Assembly: GCA_048360435.1 (NCBI GenBank)
Contig: DBGCOP010000027.1
Location: forward strand, 124,001 to 188,000
Origin: Limenecus sp048360435
Lineage (GTDB): Bacteria; Cyanobacteriota; Vampirovibrionia; Gastranaerophilales; Gastranaerophilaceae
DNA length: 64,000 bases
Direction: 5' to 3'
The notes under the pieces were generated by a model, which was given only the letters and a program-made list of their open reading frames with translations, had not been told where the DNA came from and searched no databases. A program made the position numbers and the translations under genes. Shown one piece after another: positions 33,978-43,560 of the stretch; position 1 is the first letter of the stretch; each line of letters starts with the position of its first letter.

Positions 33978-34760
33978 ATGACACAGATTACATTGCCTGT
34001 ACACTATACACAATCCCATGATGTTAAAAATGCCGGGGTTATAAAATATAAAGAAAATCCTTTAAAAGGTCTTGTTAAAAAAGATAAAGACGGTCAGGTA
34101 AAGCGTGCTGCATTAGCAGGAAGTTCTATTACGACATTGCTTTATTTATTCGCTCTTGCTAAAGGACAGAAAAAATCCGCTTTTAAAGTAAAAGACATGT
34201 TTAACCTTGAATTTGGTACTCTCGAAGCTATCGGATTAGCTACTTCCTCTGTAATAGGCGGTTTGACTGGTGGTTTGCTTACTGATAAAAAAGAAAATAA
34301 AAAGCCTAAGTTAAAAGAAGCGGTGCACCAGTTTTTGGGAAATATAGTTACTCCTATTACGATAGTTGGAATAGCTACTTCTCTGATTAAAAAACATGAT
34401 TTTTCTAAATATACTAAATGGACTTTGAATGCGCTGGCGGGAATAGTAGGTGTTGCTGTCGGAGTTACTGGCGGCAATTGGGTTGCTTCTAAAGTTAACA
34501 AAAAGATATTCAAAGAAAATGATGACAGAAAAGTCGGAGTAAAAGATTTCGGAATTCATGTGGATGATGTCTTGACGGTTATTGCTCTTGCTACGTCAAA
34601 GAAAAAAGATGCAAAGGCACTGGCTGTTGATGAACTTCCTAAAACACCGATTCAAAAATTCATATCTAAAGCACTGCCAGCAATATTCCTTATATGCGGT
34701 TATGAAGCAGGAACTAAAAAAGCACAACATAAAAACGATGTTCAATCTGACCAAAAATAA
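33978..34760 (+). CDS. Multi-pass membrane protein of unknown function
   Basis: I do not recognise this 260-residue protein. The N-terminal 45 residues are polar and contain KYKENPLKGLVKKDKDGQVK. Hydrophobic segments follow at about 48-62, 82-100, 118-136 and 147-168, and a weaker one near the C-terminus. Glycine-rich segments such as VIGGLTGGLLTD suggest close helix packing. The order of a polar start with an NP(L/I) motif, then membrane segments, resembles the pair at 42391 and 42883, though similarity is weak. There is no signal peptide and no transporter motif. Confidence 0.65.
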   Translation: MTQITLPVHYTQSHDVKNAGVIKYKENPLKGLVKKDKDGQVKRAALAGSSITTLLYLFALAKGQKKSAFKVKDMFNLEFGTLEAIGLATSSVIGGLTGGLLTDKKENKKPKLKEAVHQFLGNIVTPITIVGIATSLIKKHDFSKYTKWTLNALAGIVGVAVGVTGGNWVASKVNKKIFKENDDRKVGVKDFGIHVDDVLTVIALATSKKKDAKALAVDELPKTPIQKFISKALPAIFLICGYEAGTKKAQHKNDVQSDQK

Positions 34761-34781
34761 TTTTTGTATTATTATAATTTT

Positions 34782-35630
34782 ATGAAAATTTTTAAAATTA
34801 TATTTTTACTGTCATTTTTTGTTTTTTCTATTGTATCAGCAGAAGCTAAAACGATTAATTTTGCTGTAATTTCCGATACTCATTATACAATTAATAATGA
34901 AAATAACACCTTTAGAGATTTAACTCTTTCGGGAAAAGTGCTCAAAGGCGCAGTTGATAGGATAAACGAAAACAAATATGATTTCGTTGTATTTCTTGGA
35001 GATAATATTGATAAATCAAACGAAAGAAGTTTAAGAGGATTTTTGCGAATAGTTTCAGGAATCAAAGGAACGCCATATTATATTGTACTTGGCAATCATG
35101 ATGCTCATAAAATTTCAGGTCTTGCCAAACAGGAATATTTGGAAATTGTTTCTGAGTATAATAAAAATCAGAGAAAAGCACAGGCTTCTTATTGTTTTTC
35201 ACCGAGCAAAGATATTCTTGCTATTGTGCTTGACGGCTCTTCTTCAGGCATGCCCAGTTCTCATGGCATTTTTACTCCAAAAACTTTACAATGGCTGGAT
35301 GATGTCTTGACAAAAAATAAAAATAAAAAGGTAATTATTTTTCAACATTTTCCATATATGGAGCCTTTTTTGAATCCTTCTCATGAAATATTGGACAAAA
35401 TGGAATATAAGGCTGTAATAAATCGTCATGAAAATATTCTTATGATAGTTTCAGGGCATTATCATAAAGAAGGTGTTTTCAAGGATGAAAGAAGTGTTTA
35501 TCATATTTCTGCACCGGCATTATATATGTCTCCTTATTACTATGATGAGATCAAGGTAGAATATGATAAAACTCTGTTTGAAAAAGCCAAAAATTTTAAA
35601 TTAGACGGAACGCCCAAGCCTGCAATTTAG
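34782..35630 (+). CDS. Secreted calcineurin-like metallophosphoesterase
   Basis: A signal peptide (residues 1-23, ending VSAEA) is followed by a metallophosphoesterase domain with its metal-binding motifs in order: VISDTHY near 30-36, LGDNID near 73-78, LGNHDAH near 102-108, QHFP near 191-194 and GHYHK near 227-231. Such enzymes cut phosphate esters of nucleotides, lipids or sugars; the substrate is unknown. I chose the ATG at 34782 because it starts a proper signal peptide, and a TTG at 34764 would add an odd Tyr-rich stretch. A TATAAT sits close before the start. The length is 282 residues. Confidence 0.88.
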   Translation: MKIFKIIFLLSFFVFSIVSAEAKTINFAVISDTHYTINNENNTFRDLTLSGKVLKGAVDRINENKYDFVVFLGDNIDKSNERSLRGFLRIVSGIKGTPYYIVLGNHDAHKISGLAKQEYLEIVSEYNKNQRKAQASYCFSPSKDILAIVLDGSSSGMPSSHGIFTPKTLQWLDDVLTKNKNKKVIIFQHFPYMEPFLNPSHEILDKMEYKAVINRHENILMIVSGHYHKEGVFKDERSVYHISAPALYMSPYYYDEIKVEYDKTLFEKAKNFKLDGTPKPAI

Positions 35631-35643
35631 AGTTTGGTTGAAC

Positions 35644-35913
35644 TTATAAAGTTCTTTTAGTTCTGTATATAATATATTTTGTAAGAATCCACAGCATTGT
35701 TACAACAACTCCTGTTCCAACTGCTCGGGTAATAAGATTTGATGCATTTTTTCTGTGTTTTTCTTCTTTTGTTTCCTGTTTAATGAATGCATCACTTTGT
35801 GGTTTTGTTGCAGAAAATATACCCTCTTCTTTCTTAGAAGAAAAAGAGGTGAATCTATTGCTATTAAAGCTTTTTGTGCCAACAGCATTTACGAACAAAA
35901 TCCCATGCTCCAT
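35644..35913 (-). CDS. Small single-pass membrane protein, uncharacterised
   Basis: This 89-residue protein has a Ser/Phe-rich N-terminal half (SFNSNRFTSFSSKK), a charged stretch, and one hydrophobic segment near residues 63-82 (RAVGTGVVVTMLWILTKYII) followed by a basic end. The layout suggests a tail-anchored membrane protein with its N-terminus inside. It lies just downstream of the giant AsmA-like gene on the same strand and is convergent with the phosphoesterase gene. I do not recognise it. Confidence 0.5.
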   Translation of the reverse strand: MEHGILFVNAVGTKSFNSNRFTSFSSKKEEGIFSATKPQSDAFIKQETKEEKHRKNASNLITRAVGTGVVVTMLWILTKYIIYRTKRTL

Positions 35914-35981
35914 AGTGTAACCTATATTTTATATTATAACTTATTTTTCTACAAATGTAATATGTTTTGTAAAGTTTCTTA

Positions 35982-38900
35982 TTATTCAATCCATCTGAAG
36001 GAACGAACGTATTTTTCTTCGTTAATTTTTCCGTCAATTTTCGCCGTGAAAACTCTGTATTGTTGATCACTAAGTTCTACGCCAGGTATTTTATTCAGAT
36101 CTTTTATAATTTTCATTTTGTCATCTTTATCTAGTTTAAAACCTGGTATAGCATTTAATATCGAATTGAAAGATAAGTTGCCGACTGCACCTAATATGTT
36201 GGTTGCTTTTTTTGTTAATCTTCCGTAAATTCTCATATTTGCATATTGTTGAAGAATGTCATACTCTCCATTTATATATAGGTTGAGATTGTCTCCTTTT
36301 GAATATACTTCGATATCTTGAGCAACACCGTTTTTCAGTGCAAGTTTGCCTTTTATCGAATCAAAGTAGCCTGTTTTTATAGGTGCGAGTAAATCTATAA
36401 AATTGCTCAGGCTGGCACCGGTTATTCCGCTTTTTATGAAATTGCCTGCTTTTAACAGGTATTCAACAGAACCGAGTTTTGGCATTTTGCCGTCAGAAAC
36501 ATCAAAATACACATATCCAGAAAGATTTTTTATTCGCTCGTTTTCGGATGCACCTTTGGTTGTCATAATTATACTCCCATTTGCCTTTCCGAAAATTTGA
36601 TCTTTAAAATCGAATAGTGAAGAAGCGACTTTGTTTGAATCTACATTGTATGCACTCAATTCTGCTTTCATTCTGTCATCAGCAAAGTTGTAACTTGCCG
36701 TACCATTTATTTTTCCTGTTGTAATATCAAAGCCGAGTTTGCTGATTTTTAAGACCATGTCTTTGCCAAGAGTAAAATCAGCATTGTAATTTGAAGCAGG
36801 AAGTCCTCGAATTATAATGTTATTTGCTGACATGACTCCTTTTTTGATTTGGATGTCAGACACATTTATTTGATTTTTTGAAGGTGTTCCATGTGAACTC
36901 ATTTTGATTATTGTATTCGGAGTTGGTATTCTGGTTAGTGAATCAATGAGTCTGTCCAAGTTTACCTGGTTGGAATGGACTTTCAAGTTTTCAACAATGT
37001 ATGGAGGTGTAAGTTTATTACGGACAAGTACATCTAATGAAAAGTCTGAGTCGTAAGCATCTCCATCAAGTTTTAGTGTTATGTTTCTTTCTTTGAATTT
37101 TATTTCTATATTTTTTATAGTTGTTTCATACAAAGGCATATCAAGGTTGTTCATTGTGACGATACCTGATATTAAAGGGTTCATAATGTGACCTTTAATA
37201 TTCAAATTACAGTTGAACATTCCATTTTTCAAAACTGATTTTTTAAATATTGCATTGAATATTTTTATGTTTGCACTGTTTTGGGTTTCAACATTCAGAT
37301 TTCTGATATATATATTTTTATTTATAATATTAAAGATACCATTTGTCGTTATAATCGTAAGTGGATATATTCTGTCATTTTGTGATGTCATATATCTTAC
37401 ATAGTTACCTTTTTTCAGAAAATAATTATTTCCTGAAATCGTGATATTTGCATTAAGCTCTCTTATATTGTCCTCGTCGCCCAGATTTGCTCCCATGTAA
37501 TATATGTCTGCATCTTTAGCCAGTTTTATTTTGGGTTTTATTGTAAAATTTTCAAGAGTACCGTTTATGTCTGTTGTTAATGTGATATCTCCTCTTAGTT
37601 TAACAGGATATGTTAATCTGGTATTTATATATTTGTTTGCAAAATAGTCGGTTAGTTTTGTTGTAAAATATCCGCTGAATCTCATTGTTTTATCGAGATC
37701 CCAAACAGAGGCATTAATGAAAACAGGAGTGTTGTCTACCTGTGCAATGAGGGATTTTAATATTATTCTTTCATCAAGAAGCTGAATATTCCCGCTATCG
37801 ATTACAACAGGTGTCTTAAAATAAGTATGATTGAATTTTACATCTTTTAAGCTGATATAGCCTCTGGTTTTGTTTTTCTTGCAGTCAACCGAGATATTTG
37901 CACTACCTCCGTAATTTTCGTATGCATTCAATATTTTTTTTATGTATGTGGGCAGGAAATGAACATCTTTAAGTGAATTAAATCCTGATAAATCAAAGTT
38001 TGATGCGTTAAATTTGTATGTATATACAGGATTATTTGAAAATAGGTGTTCACATTTTCCTGATATGAATAAATTTGAATTATACAGTTTTGCGTTGAAA
38101 TTTAAAAGTTCAGCGTTTCCCTTTTCCAGTTTAAAGGAACCTGATTGAATTGAAAATGGAGAATTATTACTGGAGGAAATAGGTTTAAATGCTCCTCTTG
38201 CTTTTAAATTTTTCAGGTCAAAATCATTTGCTTTTGATTTATATTCACCGTTAAAAGTTATGAGAGAATTTGTTTTTGGTAGTGAAATGAGTTTTTTATT
38301 TTCTGAGTTATTCAAGAGTTCCAGCAATTCATCTGTTTTTAGTGAATCTGCTGATATTTTCATAGACATTATTTTGTCATGGGTTCCTCCGTTTGCAATG
38401 AATTTGGCGGTGCCTATCATACCTGTTATATCTGCATTCCAATCCAAGTTGTCAAATTTTATTGTTCCGTTGATATTTTTAGCGTAAATAGGTGATATAA
38501 CAAGTTTTCCACTATTGTTTTTTAAATGAATAAGACCTGAGATATTTAAAGTTTGATTTTTTAAAATTTCTTTGAAATCTTTTACTATACCTTTGATTTT
38601 TATTTTTATCTCGGCAGGTCCTGACATTTTATCTATTGGTTTAACCATAACTTTTTTATCAGTTAACATGGAACTGGTTTTTAAAATATTTAGAAGCTCG
38701 TCCATATTAATTGAAGGGGATGTTACATCAAAGTCAATATCTCCCGAAAGATTTGCTATTCCATCGATTTTAACCGGCTGACCTTTAATGAATGCGCTTT
38801 TTGTATAAAAATGCATATCTTTTTTGTCAAAATCCAGGCTTCCGTTTGCTTTTTCAATTTTTGTATTTAATCCTTGCAATGATGCATTTGTATTTTTGAA

Positions 38901-40457
38901 GTGGAAAGAACCTGTAACTTCTCCGTCAAGAACAGTTCCAATTGTGTAAATGTCGATATTTCCTTTTCCTGTAATATCCATATAAGGAACAGGTCCTATA
39001 TCAAATCCCACAACTTCATGAACCGGAACAAGCATGTATTCTGCTGTTGAGAGGTCTACATTTTGGGATGATGAAACATGAAAATCACCGGCACCGTTTA
39101 TTTTCATTTCTGCTATGCCATCTACGTCTACATATTCACCATATCCTGCGAATACTCTTGTTGTTATTTTTACTTTGTTTTTTAGAAATTTTGCAAATAT
39201 TTTGCAATGCGGAACCAGTGGATTATCCTTAACTATGTAAACATCGTAAGCTTCCAAATCTCCATATACTTCAGGATTTTTTAAATCTCCTTTTATTTCA
39301 AGATTTCCTTTGGCTTTTCCCCAAGCTCCATATTTTTTGAATTTTTGCATTACATCTTGAGGATCTTCTTCTATGGATGGTATTAGCCAGTACATTGAGT
39401 GTATATCAGAGTCCGGAATATGAACTTTAAGATTAAGTTCCGGTTTTCTTGTTTTATATTGTTCTATTGACCCAATAATGTCAGTCTGCCAGTTTTTTGA
39501 TTTCAAAGTTAAATTTTTAATATTAATGTTTCTTGAATCAGGGAAAATTCTCGAATTTAAGGTTATAGTGCTGTCTGCTTTTATTGAATCCAATTCGTTT
39601 TTCATATTCAGTGCAAAATTTTCAAGAGAAACATTAAAAATGATATCTTTATCGGAAGAAAATTCTGCATTAAGAATTCCATTTGCTTTTATTATGTTAT
39701 TTTTTGAGAAGTATGTAATATAATCAGAATAATCATTCAAATCAATGTTTGTTATGTGTCCTGATAGTTTGAATTTTTTATCGTCTAATCCTTGGTTTAA
39801 TGGAAGTTTTGATGAAAATGTTAAATAGGCTTCGGCATGTTTTTTGTTGACGGATATATTTGACAGCAAAACTAAATCAATAAATTTATCTTTTTGGTAT
39901 TTATTTATATCAAATTGTTTTACGTTTATGTTTATTTTTTTCTTTATAGCTTTATCATCAACTATCAGGTGGATGTTGTTTGTTTTTACACTGATTTTAT
40001 TAATTTTAAAATCAAAGTCTTGTGCCGTTTTTGAAACTTGCTCGGGTAGTTTGTATTCGCCGAGAAAGAGCTTGCCCTCTTTATTCCGAGTCAGATGAAG
40101 AAGAAAATCATTGGCTTTGAGTTGTTTTATGTTAATTTTTTTGAATATCAGCTCAGGTAAATGTAGTTTGGATTCCATGCTTTCAAGTGACATAATTGTA
40201 GTATTATTTGTGTCACACAACTTTACATTTTTAAGGTAAAGAACAGTACTGATATCAGGCGTTGTTTTTATATAGATTCTTTCGTAGGAAAGTTTTAATT
40301 TTGTTTTTTCATAAAGTTTGTTTTTAATTATATCTTGTTTTAACTGGTTATTAACAAGTTTTGGCACAACAAAGAGCCACAATGCTTCTGTTGCAATAAT
40401 GATGAAGATGAAGGCGGCAGCCAGAATTATTAAAAATTTTTGTATTTTTATACTCAT
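35982..40457 (-). CDS. AsmA-like giant envelope protein
   Basis: This 1,491-residue protein has one N-terminal membrane anchor (about residues 9-31) and a very long beta-rich body of repeated strand patterns. Short Gly-, Asn- and Asp-rich turns, and phrases such as GAWGKAKGNLEIKGDLKNPEV, are typical of AsmA/TamB/YhdP-like repeat proteins. The C-terminal region has the AsmA-like segment LKNGVAQDIEVYSKGDNLNLYINGEYD. Such proteins form bridge-like grooves that carry phospholipids to the outer membrane, so the cell should be diderm. It diverges from ompH with 117 bp between. The exact subfamily is uncertain. Confidence 0.82.
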   Translation of the reverse strand: MSIKIQKFLIILAAAFIFIIIATEALWLFVVPKLVNNQLKQDIIKNKLYEKTKLKLSYERIYIKTTPDISTVLYLKNVKLCDTNNTTIMSLESMESKLHLPELIFKKINIKQLKANDFLLHLTRNKEGKLFLGEYKLPEQVSKTAQDFDFKINKISVKTNNIHLIVDDKAIKKKININVKQFDINKYQKDKFIDLVLLSNISVNKKHAEAYLTFSSKLPLNQGLDDKKFKLSGHITNIDLNDYSDYITYFSKNNIIKANGILNAEFSSDKDIIFNVSLENFALNMKNELDSIKADSTITLNSRIFPDSRNINIKNLTLKSKNWQTDIIGSIEQYKTRKPELNLKVHIPDSDIHSMYWLIPSIEEDPQDVMQKFKKYGAWGKAKGNLEIKGDLKNPEVYGDLEAYDVYIVKDNPLVPHCKIFAKFLKNKVKITTRVFAGYGEYVDVDGIAEMKINGAGDFHVSSSQNVDLSTAEYMLVPVHEVVGFDIGPVPYMDITGKGNIDIYTIGTVLDGEVTGSFHFKNTNASLQGLNTKIEKANGSLDFDKKDMHFYTKSAFIKGQPVKIDGIANLSGDIDFDVTSPSINMDELLNILKTSSMLTDKKVMVKPIDKMSGPAEIKIKIKGIVKDFKEILKNQTLNISGLIHLKNNSGKLVISPIYAKNINGTIKFDNLDWNADITGMIGTAKFIANGGTHDKIMSMKISADSLKTDELLELLNNSENKKLISLPKTNSLITFNGEYKSKANDFDLKNLKARGAFKPISSSNNSPFSIQSGSFKLEKGNAELLNFNAKLYNSNLFISGKCEHLFSNNPVYTYKFNASNFDLSGFNSLKDVHFLPTYIKKILNAYENYGGSANISVDCKKNKTRGYISLKDVKFNHTYFKTPVVIDSGNIQLLDERIILKSLIAQVDNTPVFINASVWDLDKTMRFSGYFTTKLTDYFANKYINTRLTYPVKLRGDITLTTDINGTLENFTIKPKIKLAKDADIYYMGANLGDEDNIRELNANITISGNNYFLKKGNYVRYMTSQNDRIYPLTIITTNGIFNIINKNIYIRNLNVETQNSANIKIFNAIFKKSVLKNGMFNCNLNIKGHIMNPLISGIVTMNNLDMPLYETTIKNIEIKFKERNITLKLDGDAYDSDFSLDVLVRNKLTPPYIVENLKVHSNQVNLDRLIDSLTRIPTPNTIIKMSSHGTPSKNQINVSDIQIKKGVMSANNIIIRGLPASNYNADFTLGKDMVLKISKLGFDITTGKINGTASYNFADDRMKAELSAYNVDSNKVASSLFDFKDQIFGKANGSIIMTTKGASENERIKNLSGYVYFDVSDGKMPKLGSVEYLLKAGNFIKSGITGASLSNFIDLLAPIKTGYFDSIKGKLALKNGVAQDIEVYSKGDNLNLYINGEYDILQQYANMRIYGRLTKKATNILGAVGNLSFNSILNAIPGFKLDKDDKMKIIKDLNKIPGVELSDQQYRVFTAKIDGKINEEKYVRSFRWIE

Positions 40458-40515
40458 TATAATTATTATTAGTCTTACAATTTATAATTATATAATCAAC
40501 TTGGTTTTTTTTCAC

Positions 40516-40544
40516 TTGTCTTTATATATGATTATTGCTAAAAT
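40516..40544 (+). promoter_or_regulatory. Promoter of ompH
   Basis: A -35 TTGTCT (40516-40521) lies 17 bases from an extended -10, TGCTAAAAT, whose core TAAAAT is 40539-40544. It leaves a leader of about 25 bases with a GGAGAGGA ribosome site before the ATG at 40575. Confidence 0.6.
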
Positions 40545-40574
40545 TTTATCCATACAAACGGAGAGGATGTTATT

Positions 40575-41051
40575 ATGAAAAACTTAAAAACAACTTTTAT
40601 AGCACTTAGCGCTTTAGCTGTTATGGGTCTCTTTTCTCAGAGCGCAAATTCTCAAACAATCGGATATGTTAACTACAAAACAGTTGAATCAAACTACAAT
40701 TTTGCTAAACAGGCATACAAAGACATTGATACAAAATATCTTGAACTTCAGCAATATTTAATGGACAAAGAAAAACAATATAAAAATATTGATTCACCTA
40801 TAAATAAGAAAAATTTTGAAGAATCAGTGCAAAAAGATTTCAAGGCAAAAAATGATGAATTCACAAAGTTGAAAATGCAGAAAGCAGAAGAAGTTGAAAA
40901 TAACATTCTTCAAGCAACAAAGGCCGTTGCTGCGGATAAAAAAATTGATGTGGTTCTTGATTATAGAGTTATTTTTACAGGCGGAACCGATATATCTCAA
41001 GATGTAATTAATTATTTGAATTCTCCAAAATTCAAGCCGGTGAAAAAATAA
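40575..41051 (+). CDS. OmpH/Skp-family periplasmic chaperone
   Basis: Skp-like proteins hold unfolded outer-membrane proteins in the periplasm. The signal peptide covers residues 1-26 (ending SANSQT). The mature part has the Skp start IGYVNYKTV, a long Lys/Glu/Gln-rich coiled coil (about 40-120), and the end strand IDVVLDYRVIFTGGTDIS followed by DVINYLN, as in the family. The length of 158 residues is normal. A GGAGAGGA site precedes the ATG. It is followed by the nucleoside phosphorylase gene after 4 bases, and it diverges from the AsmA-like gene. Confidence 0.88.
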   Translation: MKNLKTTFIALSALAVMGLFSQSANSQTIGYVNYKTVESNYNFAKQAYKDIDTKYLELQQYLMDKEKQYKNIDSPINKKNFEESVQKDFKAKNDEFTKLKMQKAEEVENNILQATKAVAADKKIDVVLDYRVIFTGGTDISQDVINYLNSPKFKPVKK

Positions 41052-41055
41052 TCGT

Positions 41056-42366
41056 ATGAGATTTGTTGACTTAATAGATAAGAAAAAAAAAGGAATTGAA
41101 CATTCTGAAGAAGAAATCAAATTTATTGTTGAATCTTTGATGAATGGTTCGGCTGAGGACTATCAGGTCTCTGCATGGCTTATGGCTGTATATTTTAAGG
41201 GTATGACCCTTAATGAAACTGCGTGTCTGACTAAAGCTATGATTGATTCCGGCGAAGTTATTGATCTGTCACCTATTTGTCCTAACGGTGAACATGTTAT
41301 GGATAAACATTCAACGGGCGGTGTTGGTGATAAAATCACTCTTATTTTGATTCCTTTGCTGGCAGCATGCAAAATACCCGTTGCCAAACTTTCAGGCAGA
41401 GGGCTAGGACATACTGGCGGCACTATTGATAAACTTGAATCTATTCCCGGTTTTAGAACTGATTTAGAAATAGAAGAACTTATTAGTAAGGTTCAAAATT
41501 CAGGTCTTGCAATCGGTTCACAGACAAAAAGACTCACTCCTGCGGATGGTAAGCTTTATGCACTAAGGGATGTCACAGCAACAGTTGATGCTATTCCATT
41601 AATTGCAAGCTCAGTTGTTTCTAAAAAAATTGCCTCAGGTGCTGATTACGTTGTGCTGGATGTGAAATATGGTTCGGGGGCATTTCTGAAATCTCCTGAA
41701 GCGGCTTTGGAATTGGCTCAATGGATGGTTAATATAGCGGGCAAACTCGGCAAAAAATTTCATGCCGTAATTACTTCTATGGAACAACCTCTGGGCAGAG
41801 CTGTTGGAAATTCTATTGAAGTTGTTGAATCCATAGAGTTTTTAAAGGGAAATATGACACCGGACATAAAAGAACTCACTTATGAAATGTCTGAATTGGC
41901 ACTTGTTCAACTTGGAAAGGCTAAAGATAAACAGGAAGCTGAAAAAATTCTTCATGAGGCTATATCTTCAGGCAGGGCTTTGGATTATTTGAAAAAACTT
42001 ATAATTTCACAAGGCGGAAATCCTGATGTGATTAATGACTATTCTCTTTTTGAGCAACCTGCTTTTAAATTTGAAGTAATCAGTGAGCAGGATGGTTATA
42101 TTTCTAATGTTGATGCATACAAAACCGCTTATGCTTGTAAACTCTTGGGTGCAGGCAGAGAGAAAAAAACTGATTCGATTGATTACAGTGCCGGTGTATA
42201 TTTGAACAAAATATTTTCAGAGCCTGTAAAAAGAGGAGAAGTTCTTGCGGTGCTTTATGCAAATGATGAAAATAAAATTCAACAGGCTTGTGAGTATATA
42301 AAAGATGCTTATACAATTTCAACGGATAAGCCTATTAATCGCCATATGATTTATAAAATAATTTAG
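41056..42366 (+). CDS. Pyrimidine-nucleoside (thymidine) phosphorylase
   Basis: This enzyme splits thymidine, deoxyuridine or uridine with phosphate to the base and (deoxy)ribose-1-phosphate, for salvage. The phosphate-binding signature DKHSTGGVGDK near residues 82-92 and SGRGLGHTGGTIDKLESIPGF near 113-133 are intact. The length of 436 residues is normal for the bacterial pdp/deoA group; which nucleoside is preferred cannot be told. It begins 4 bases after ompH, so the pair is probably one message although their jobs differ. Confidence 0.92.
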   Translation: MRFVDLIDKKKKGIEHSEEEIKFIVESLMNGSAEDYQVSAWLMAVYFKGMTLNETACLTKAMIDSGEVIDLSPICPNGEHVMDKHSTGGVGDKITLILIPLLAACKIPVAKLSGRGLGHTGGTIDKLESIPGFRTDLEIEELISKVQNSGLAIGSQTKRLTPADGKLYALRDVTATVDAIPLIASSVVSKKIASGADYVVLDVKYGSGAFLKSPEAALELAQWMVNIAGKLGKKFHAVITSMEQPLGRAVGNSIEVVESIEFLKGNMTPDIKELTYEMSELALVQLGKAKDKQEAEKILHEAISSGRALDYLKKLIISQGGNPDVINDYSLFEQPAFKFEVISEQDGYISNVDAYKTAYACKLLGAGREKKTDSIDYSAGVYLNKIFSEPVKRGEVLAVLYANDENKIQQACEYIKDAYTISTDKPINRHMIYKII

Positions 42367-42390
42367 TTATTAAATTTAGGAGAATTCGAG

Positions 42391-42870
42391 ATGAATGTAA
42401 AAAGTGTAGGTTTGTTAAACAATGCATCAAAAGTAAGTTTTACTCAAGATTTAGAGAAAAAGGAAGCTTCCAAAACTTCTCAATACGAAAATCCTATATC
42501 AAGAAAAAAAGAAAAAGCTCTGGCTACATTGTCAGTAGTAGGGGGTTCTGTTGTTTTAGGTGCAGTTGTGGCAGGTTTGGCTACTTGTTTGAAACTGGGT
42601 ACTAAAAAATCTGCTATGATTGGCGGCGTGGCTGCTGTAATTGCTGCTGCTGTTACTCTTCCGTCAAAATTATATAATACGGCAGTAAATGCCTTTGCAA
42701 GAGAAAAAGAAATGAATGTTTACTCAAGAGATAAAGAACTTAAATCATCTTTGACAGAAGAAGTTCATAAAGAAGTTCTCGATCCTGATGTTTCTTTGGA
42801 TAAAAAAATGGATGATAATTTGAAACTTCAAATGGGTAACCGAGCACAGGGCTTGTTTATTCAACATTAA
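42391..42870 (+). CDS. Membrane protein of a lineage-type family, paralogue of the next gene
   Basis: I do not recognise this 159-residue protein, but it shares a layout with the gene at 42883: a polar N-terminus with YxNPIxRK (NPISRK at 34-39), two hydrophobic helices (about 47-67 and 72-90), then the motif P-x-K-x-YN-x2-VN-x-F-x3-KEM-x-VY at 91-112, and a charged tail. The N-terminus also has a short KVSFT stretch. AGGAGAA precedes the ATG. It follows the phosphorylase gene by 24 bp. Function unknown; the conserved motif after the second helix is the best lead. Confidence 0.7.
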   Translation: MNVKSVGLLNNASKVSFTQDLEKKEASKTSQYENPISRKKEKALATLSVVGGSVVLGAVVAGLATCLKLGTKKSAMIGGVAAVIAAAVTLPSKLYNTAVNAFAREKEMNVYSRDKELKSSLTEEVHKEVLDPDVSLDKKMDDNLKLQMGNRAQGLFIQH

Positions 42871-42882
42871 TTTTGAGCGAAT

Positions 42883-43473
42883 ATGATGATTACTGCCGTA
42901 CAAAAAAATACTTATACGGCTTTTAAAGCAGATAAAAAACAAGAAGTTTCTGTTTCTAAAAGGCCTGTGTATGCTAAAAATCCAATTAGGAAAAATGGCG
43001 AAAGAGCCAATGCAATGTTGGCAACTGCTGTTGCCGGGCTATACTTTGGTGTAAGATTGCTTGCTGCTATTGCTGATGATGGTGACGGTGCTCAATTTAT
43101 TGGTGAGATGGCAGGCAAAGTGTCGCAAAAAATCCAACGCAAACTTGTGAAACCGGGAGAGAAACTTTCTTTTGTTCAAAAAATCGGTGGTCCGATTGCT
43201 GTGATTGTGGGTTTTGTTGCTGTAATGGCTCTGGTGTATACGATTTTTAATGCTCCAAAAGCAATGTATAATGCTAAAGTAAATACATTTAAAAAAACTA
43301 AAGAAATGGATATTTATATTAAAGGCAATGCTATTGAAGCAGAATTGTATAACCAAATGAATGAAAAGGCTAAAAATGCAACCAAAGAAGAAAAAGCAGC
43401 AATGGGTGTTCAATATGCAAAACTCAAAGCAGCAAAAAATGTAGTTCCTGATTTTGTGAAGCTTAAACAATAG
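42883..43473 (+). CDS. Membrane protein of a lineage-type family, paralogue of the previous gene
   Basis: This 196-residue protein is a diverged copy of its upstream neighbour. It has KNPIRK at 32-37, a first hydrophobic helix (about 45-63), an inserted polar stretch of some 35 residues, a second helix (about 103-124), and the motif APKAMYNAKVNTFKKTKEMD at 124-143 matching that of the neighbour. The insert between the helices is the main difference. It begins 12 bp after the previous gene and is probably co-transcribed. A tandem duplication followed by divergence is the simplest history. Function unknown. Confidence 0.7.
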   Translation: MMITAVQKNTYTAFKADKKQEVSVSKRPVYAKNPIRKNGERANAMLATAVAGLYFGVRLLAAIADDGDGAQFIGEMAGKVSQKIQRKLVKPGEKLSFVQKIGGPIAVIVGFVAVMALVYTIFNAPKAMYNAKVNTFKKTKEMDIYIKGNAIEAELYNQMNEKAKNATKEEKAAMGVQYAKLKAAKNVVPDFVKLKQ

Positions 43474-43560
43474 TTTCATGAGAAATCTAAATAATTTAGG
43501 CAATCTTTTAGTCATACTTGTTTTTATTTATGTTAGAAAAGTGTAAATAAGGTTAGAAGT

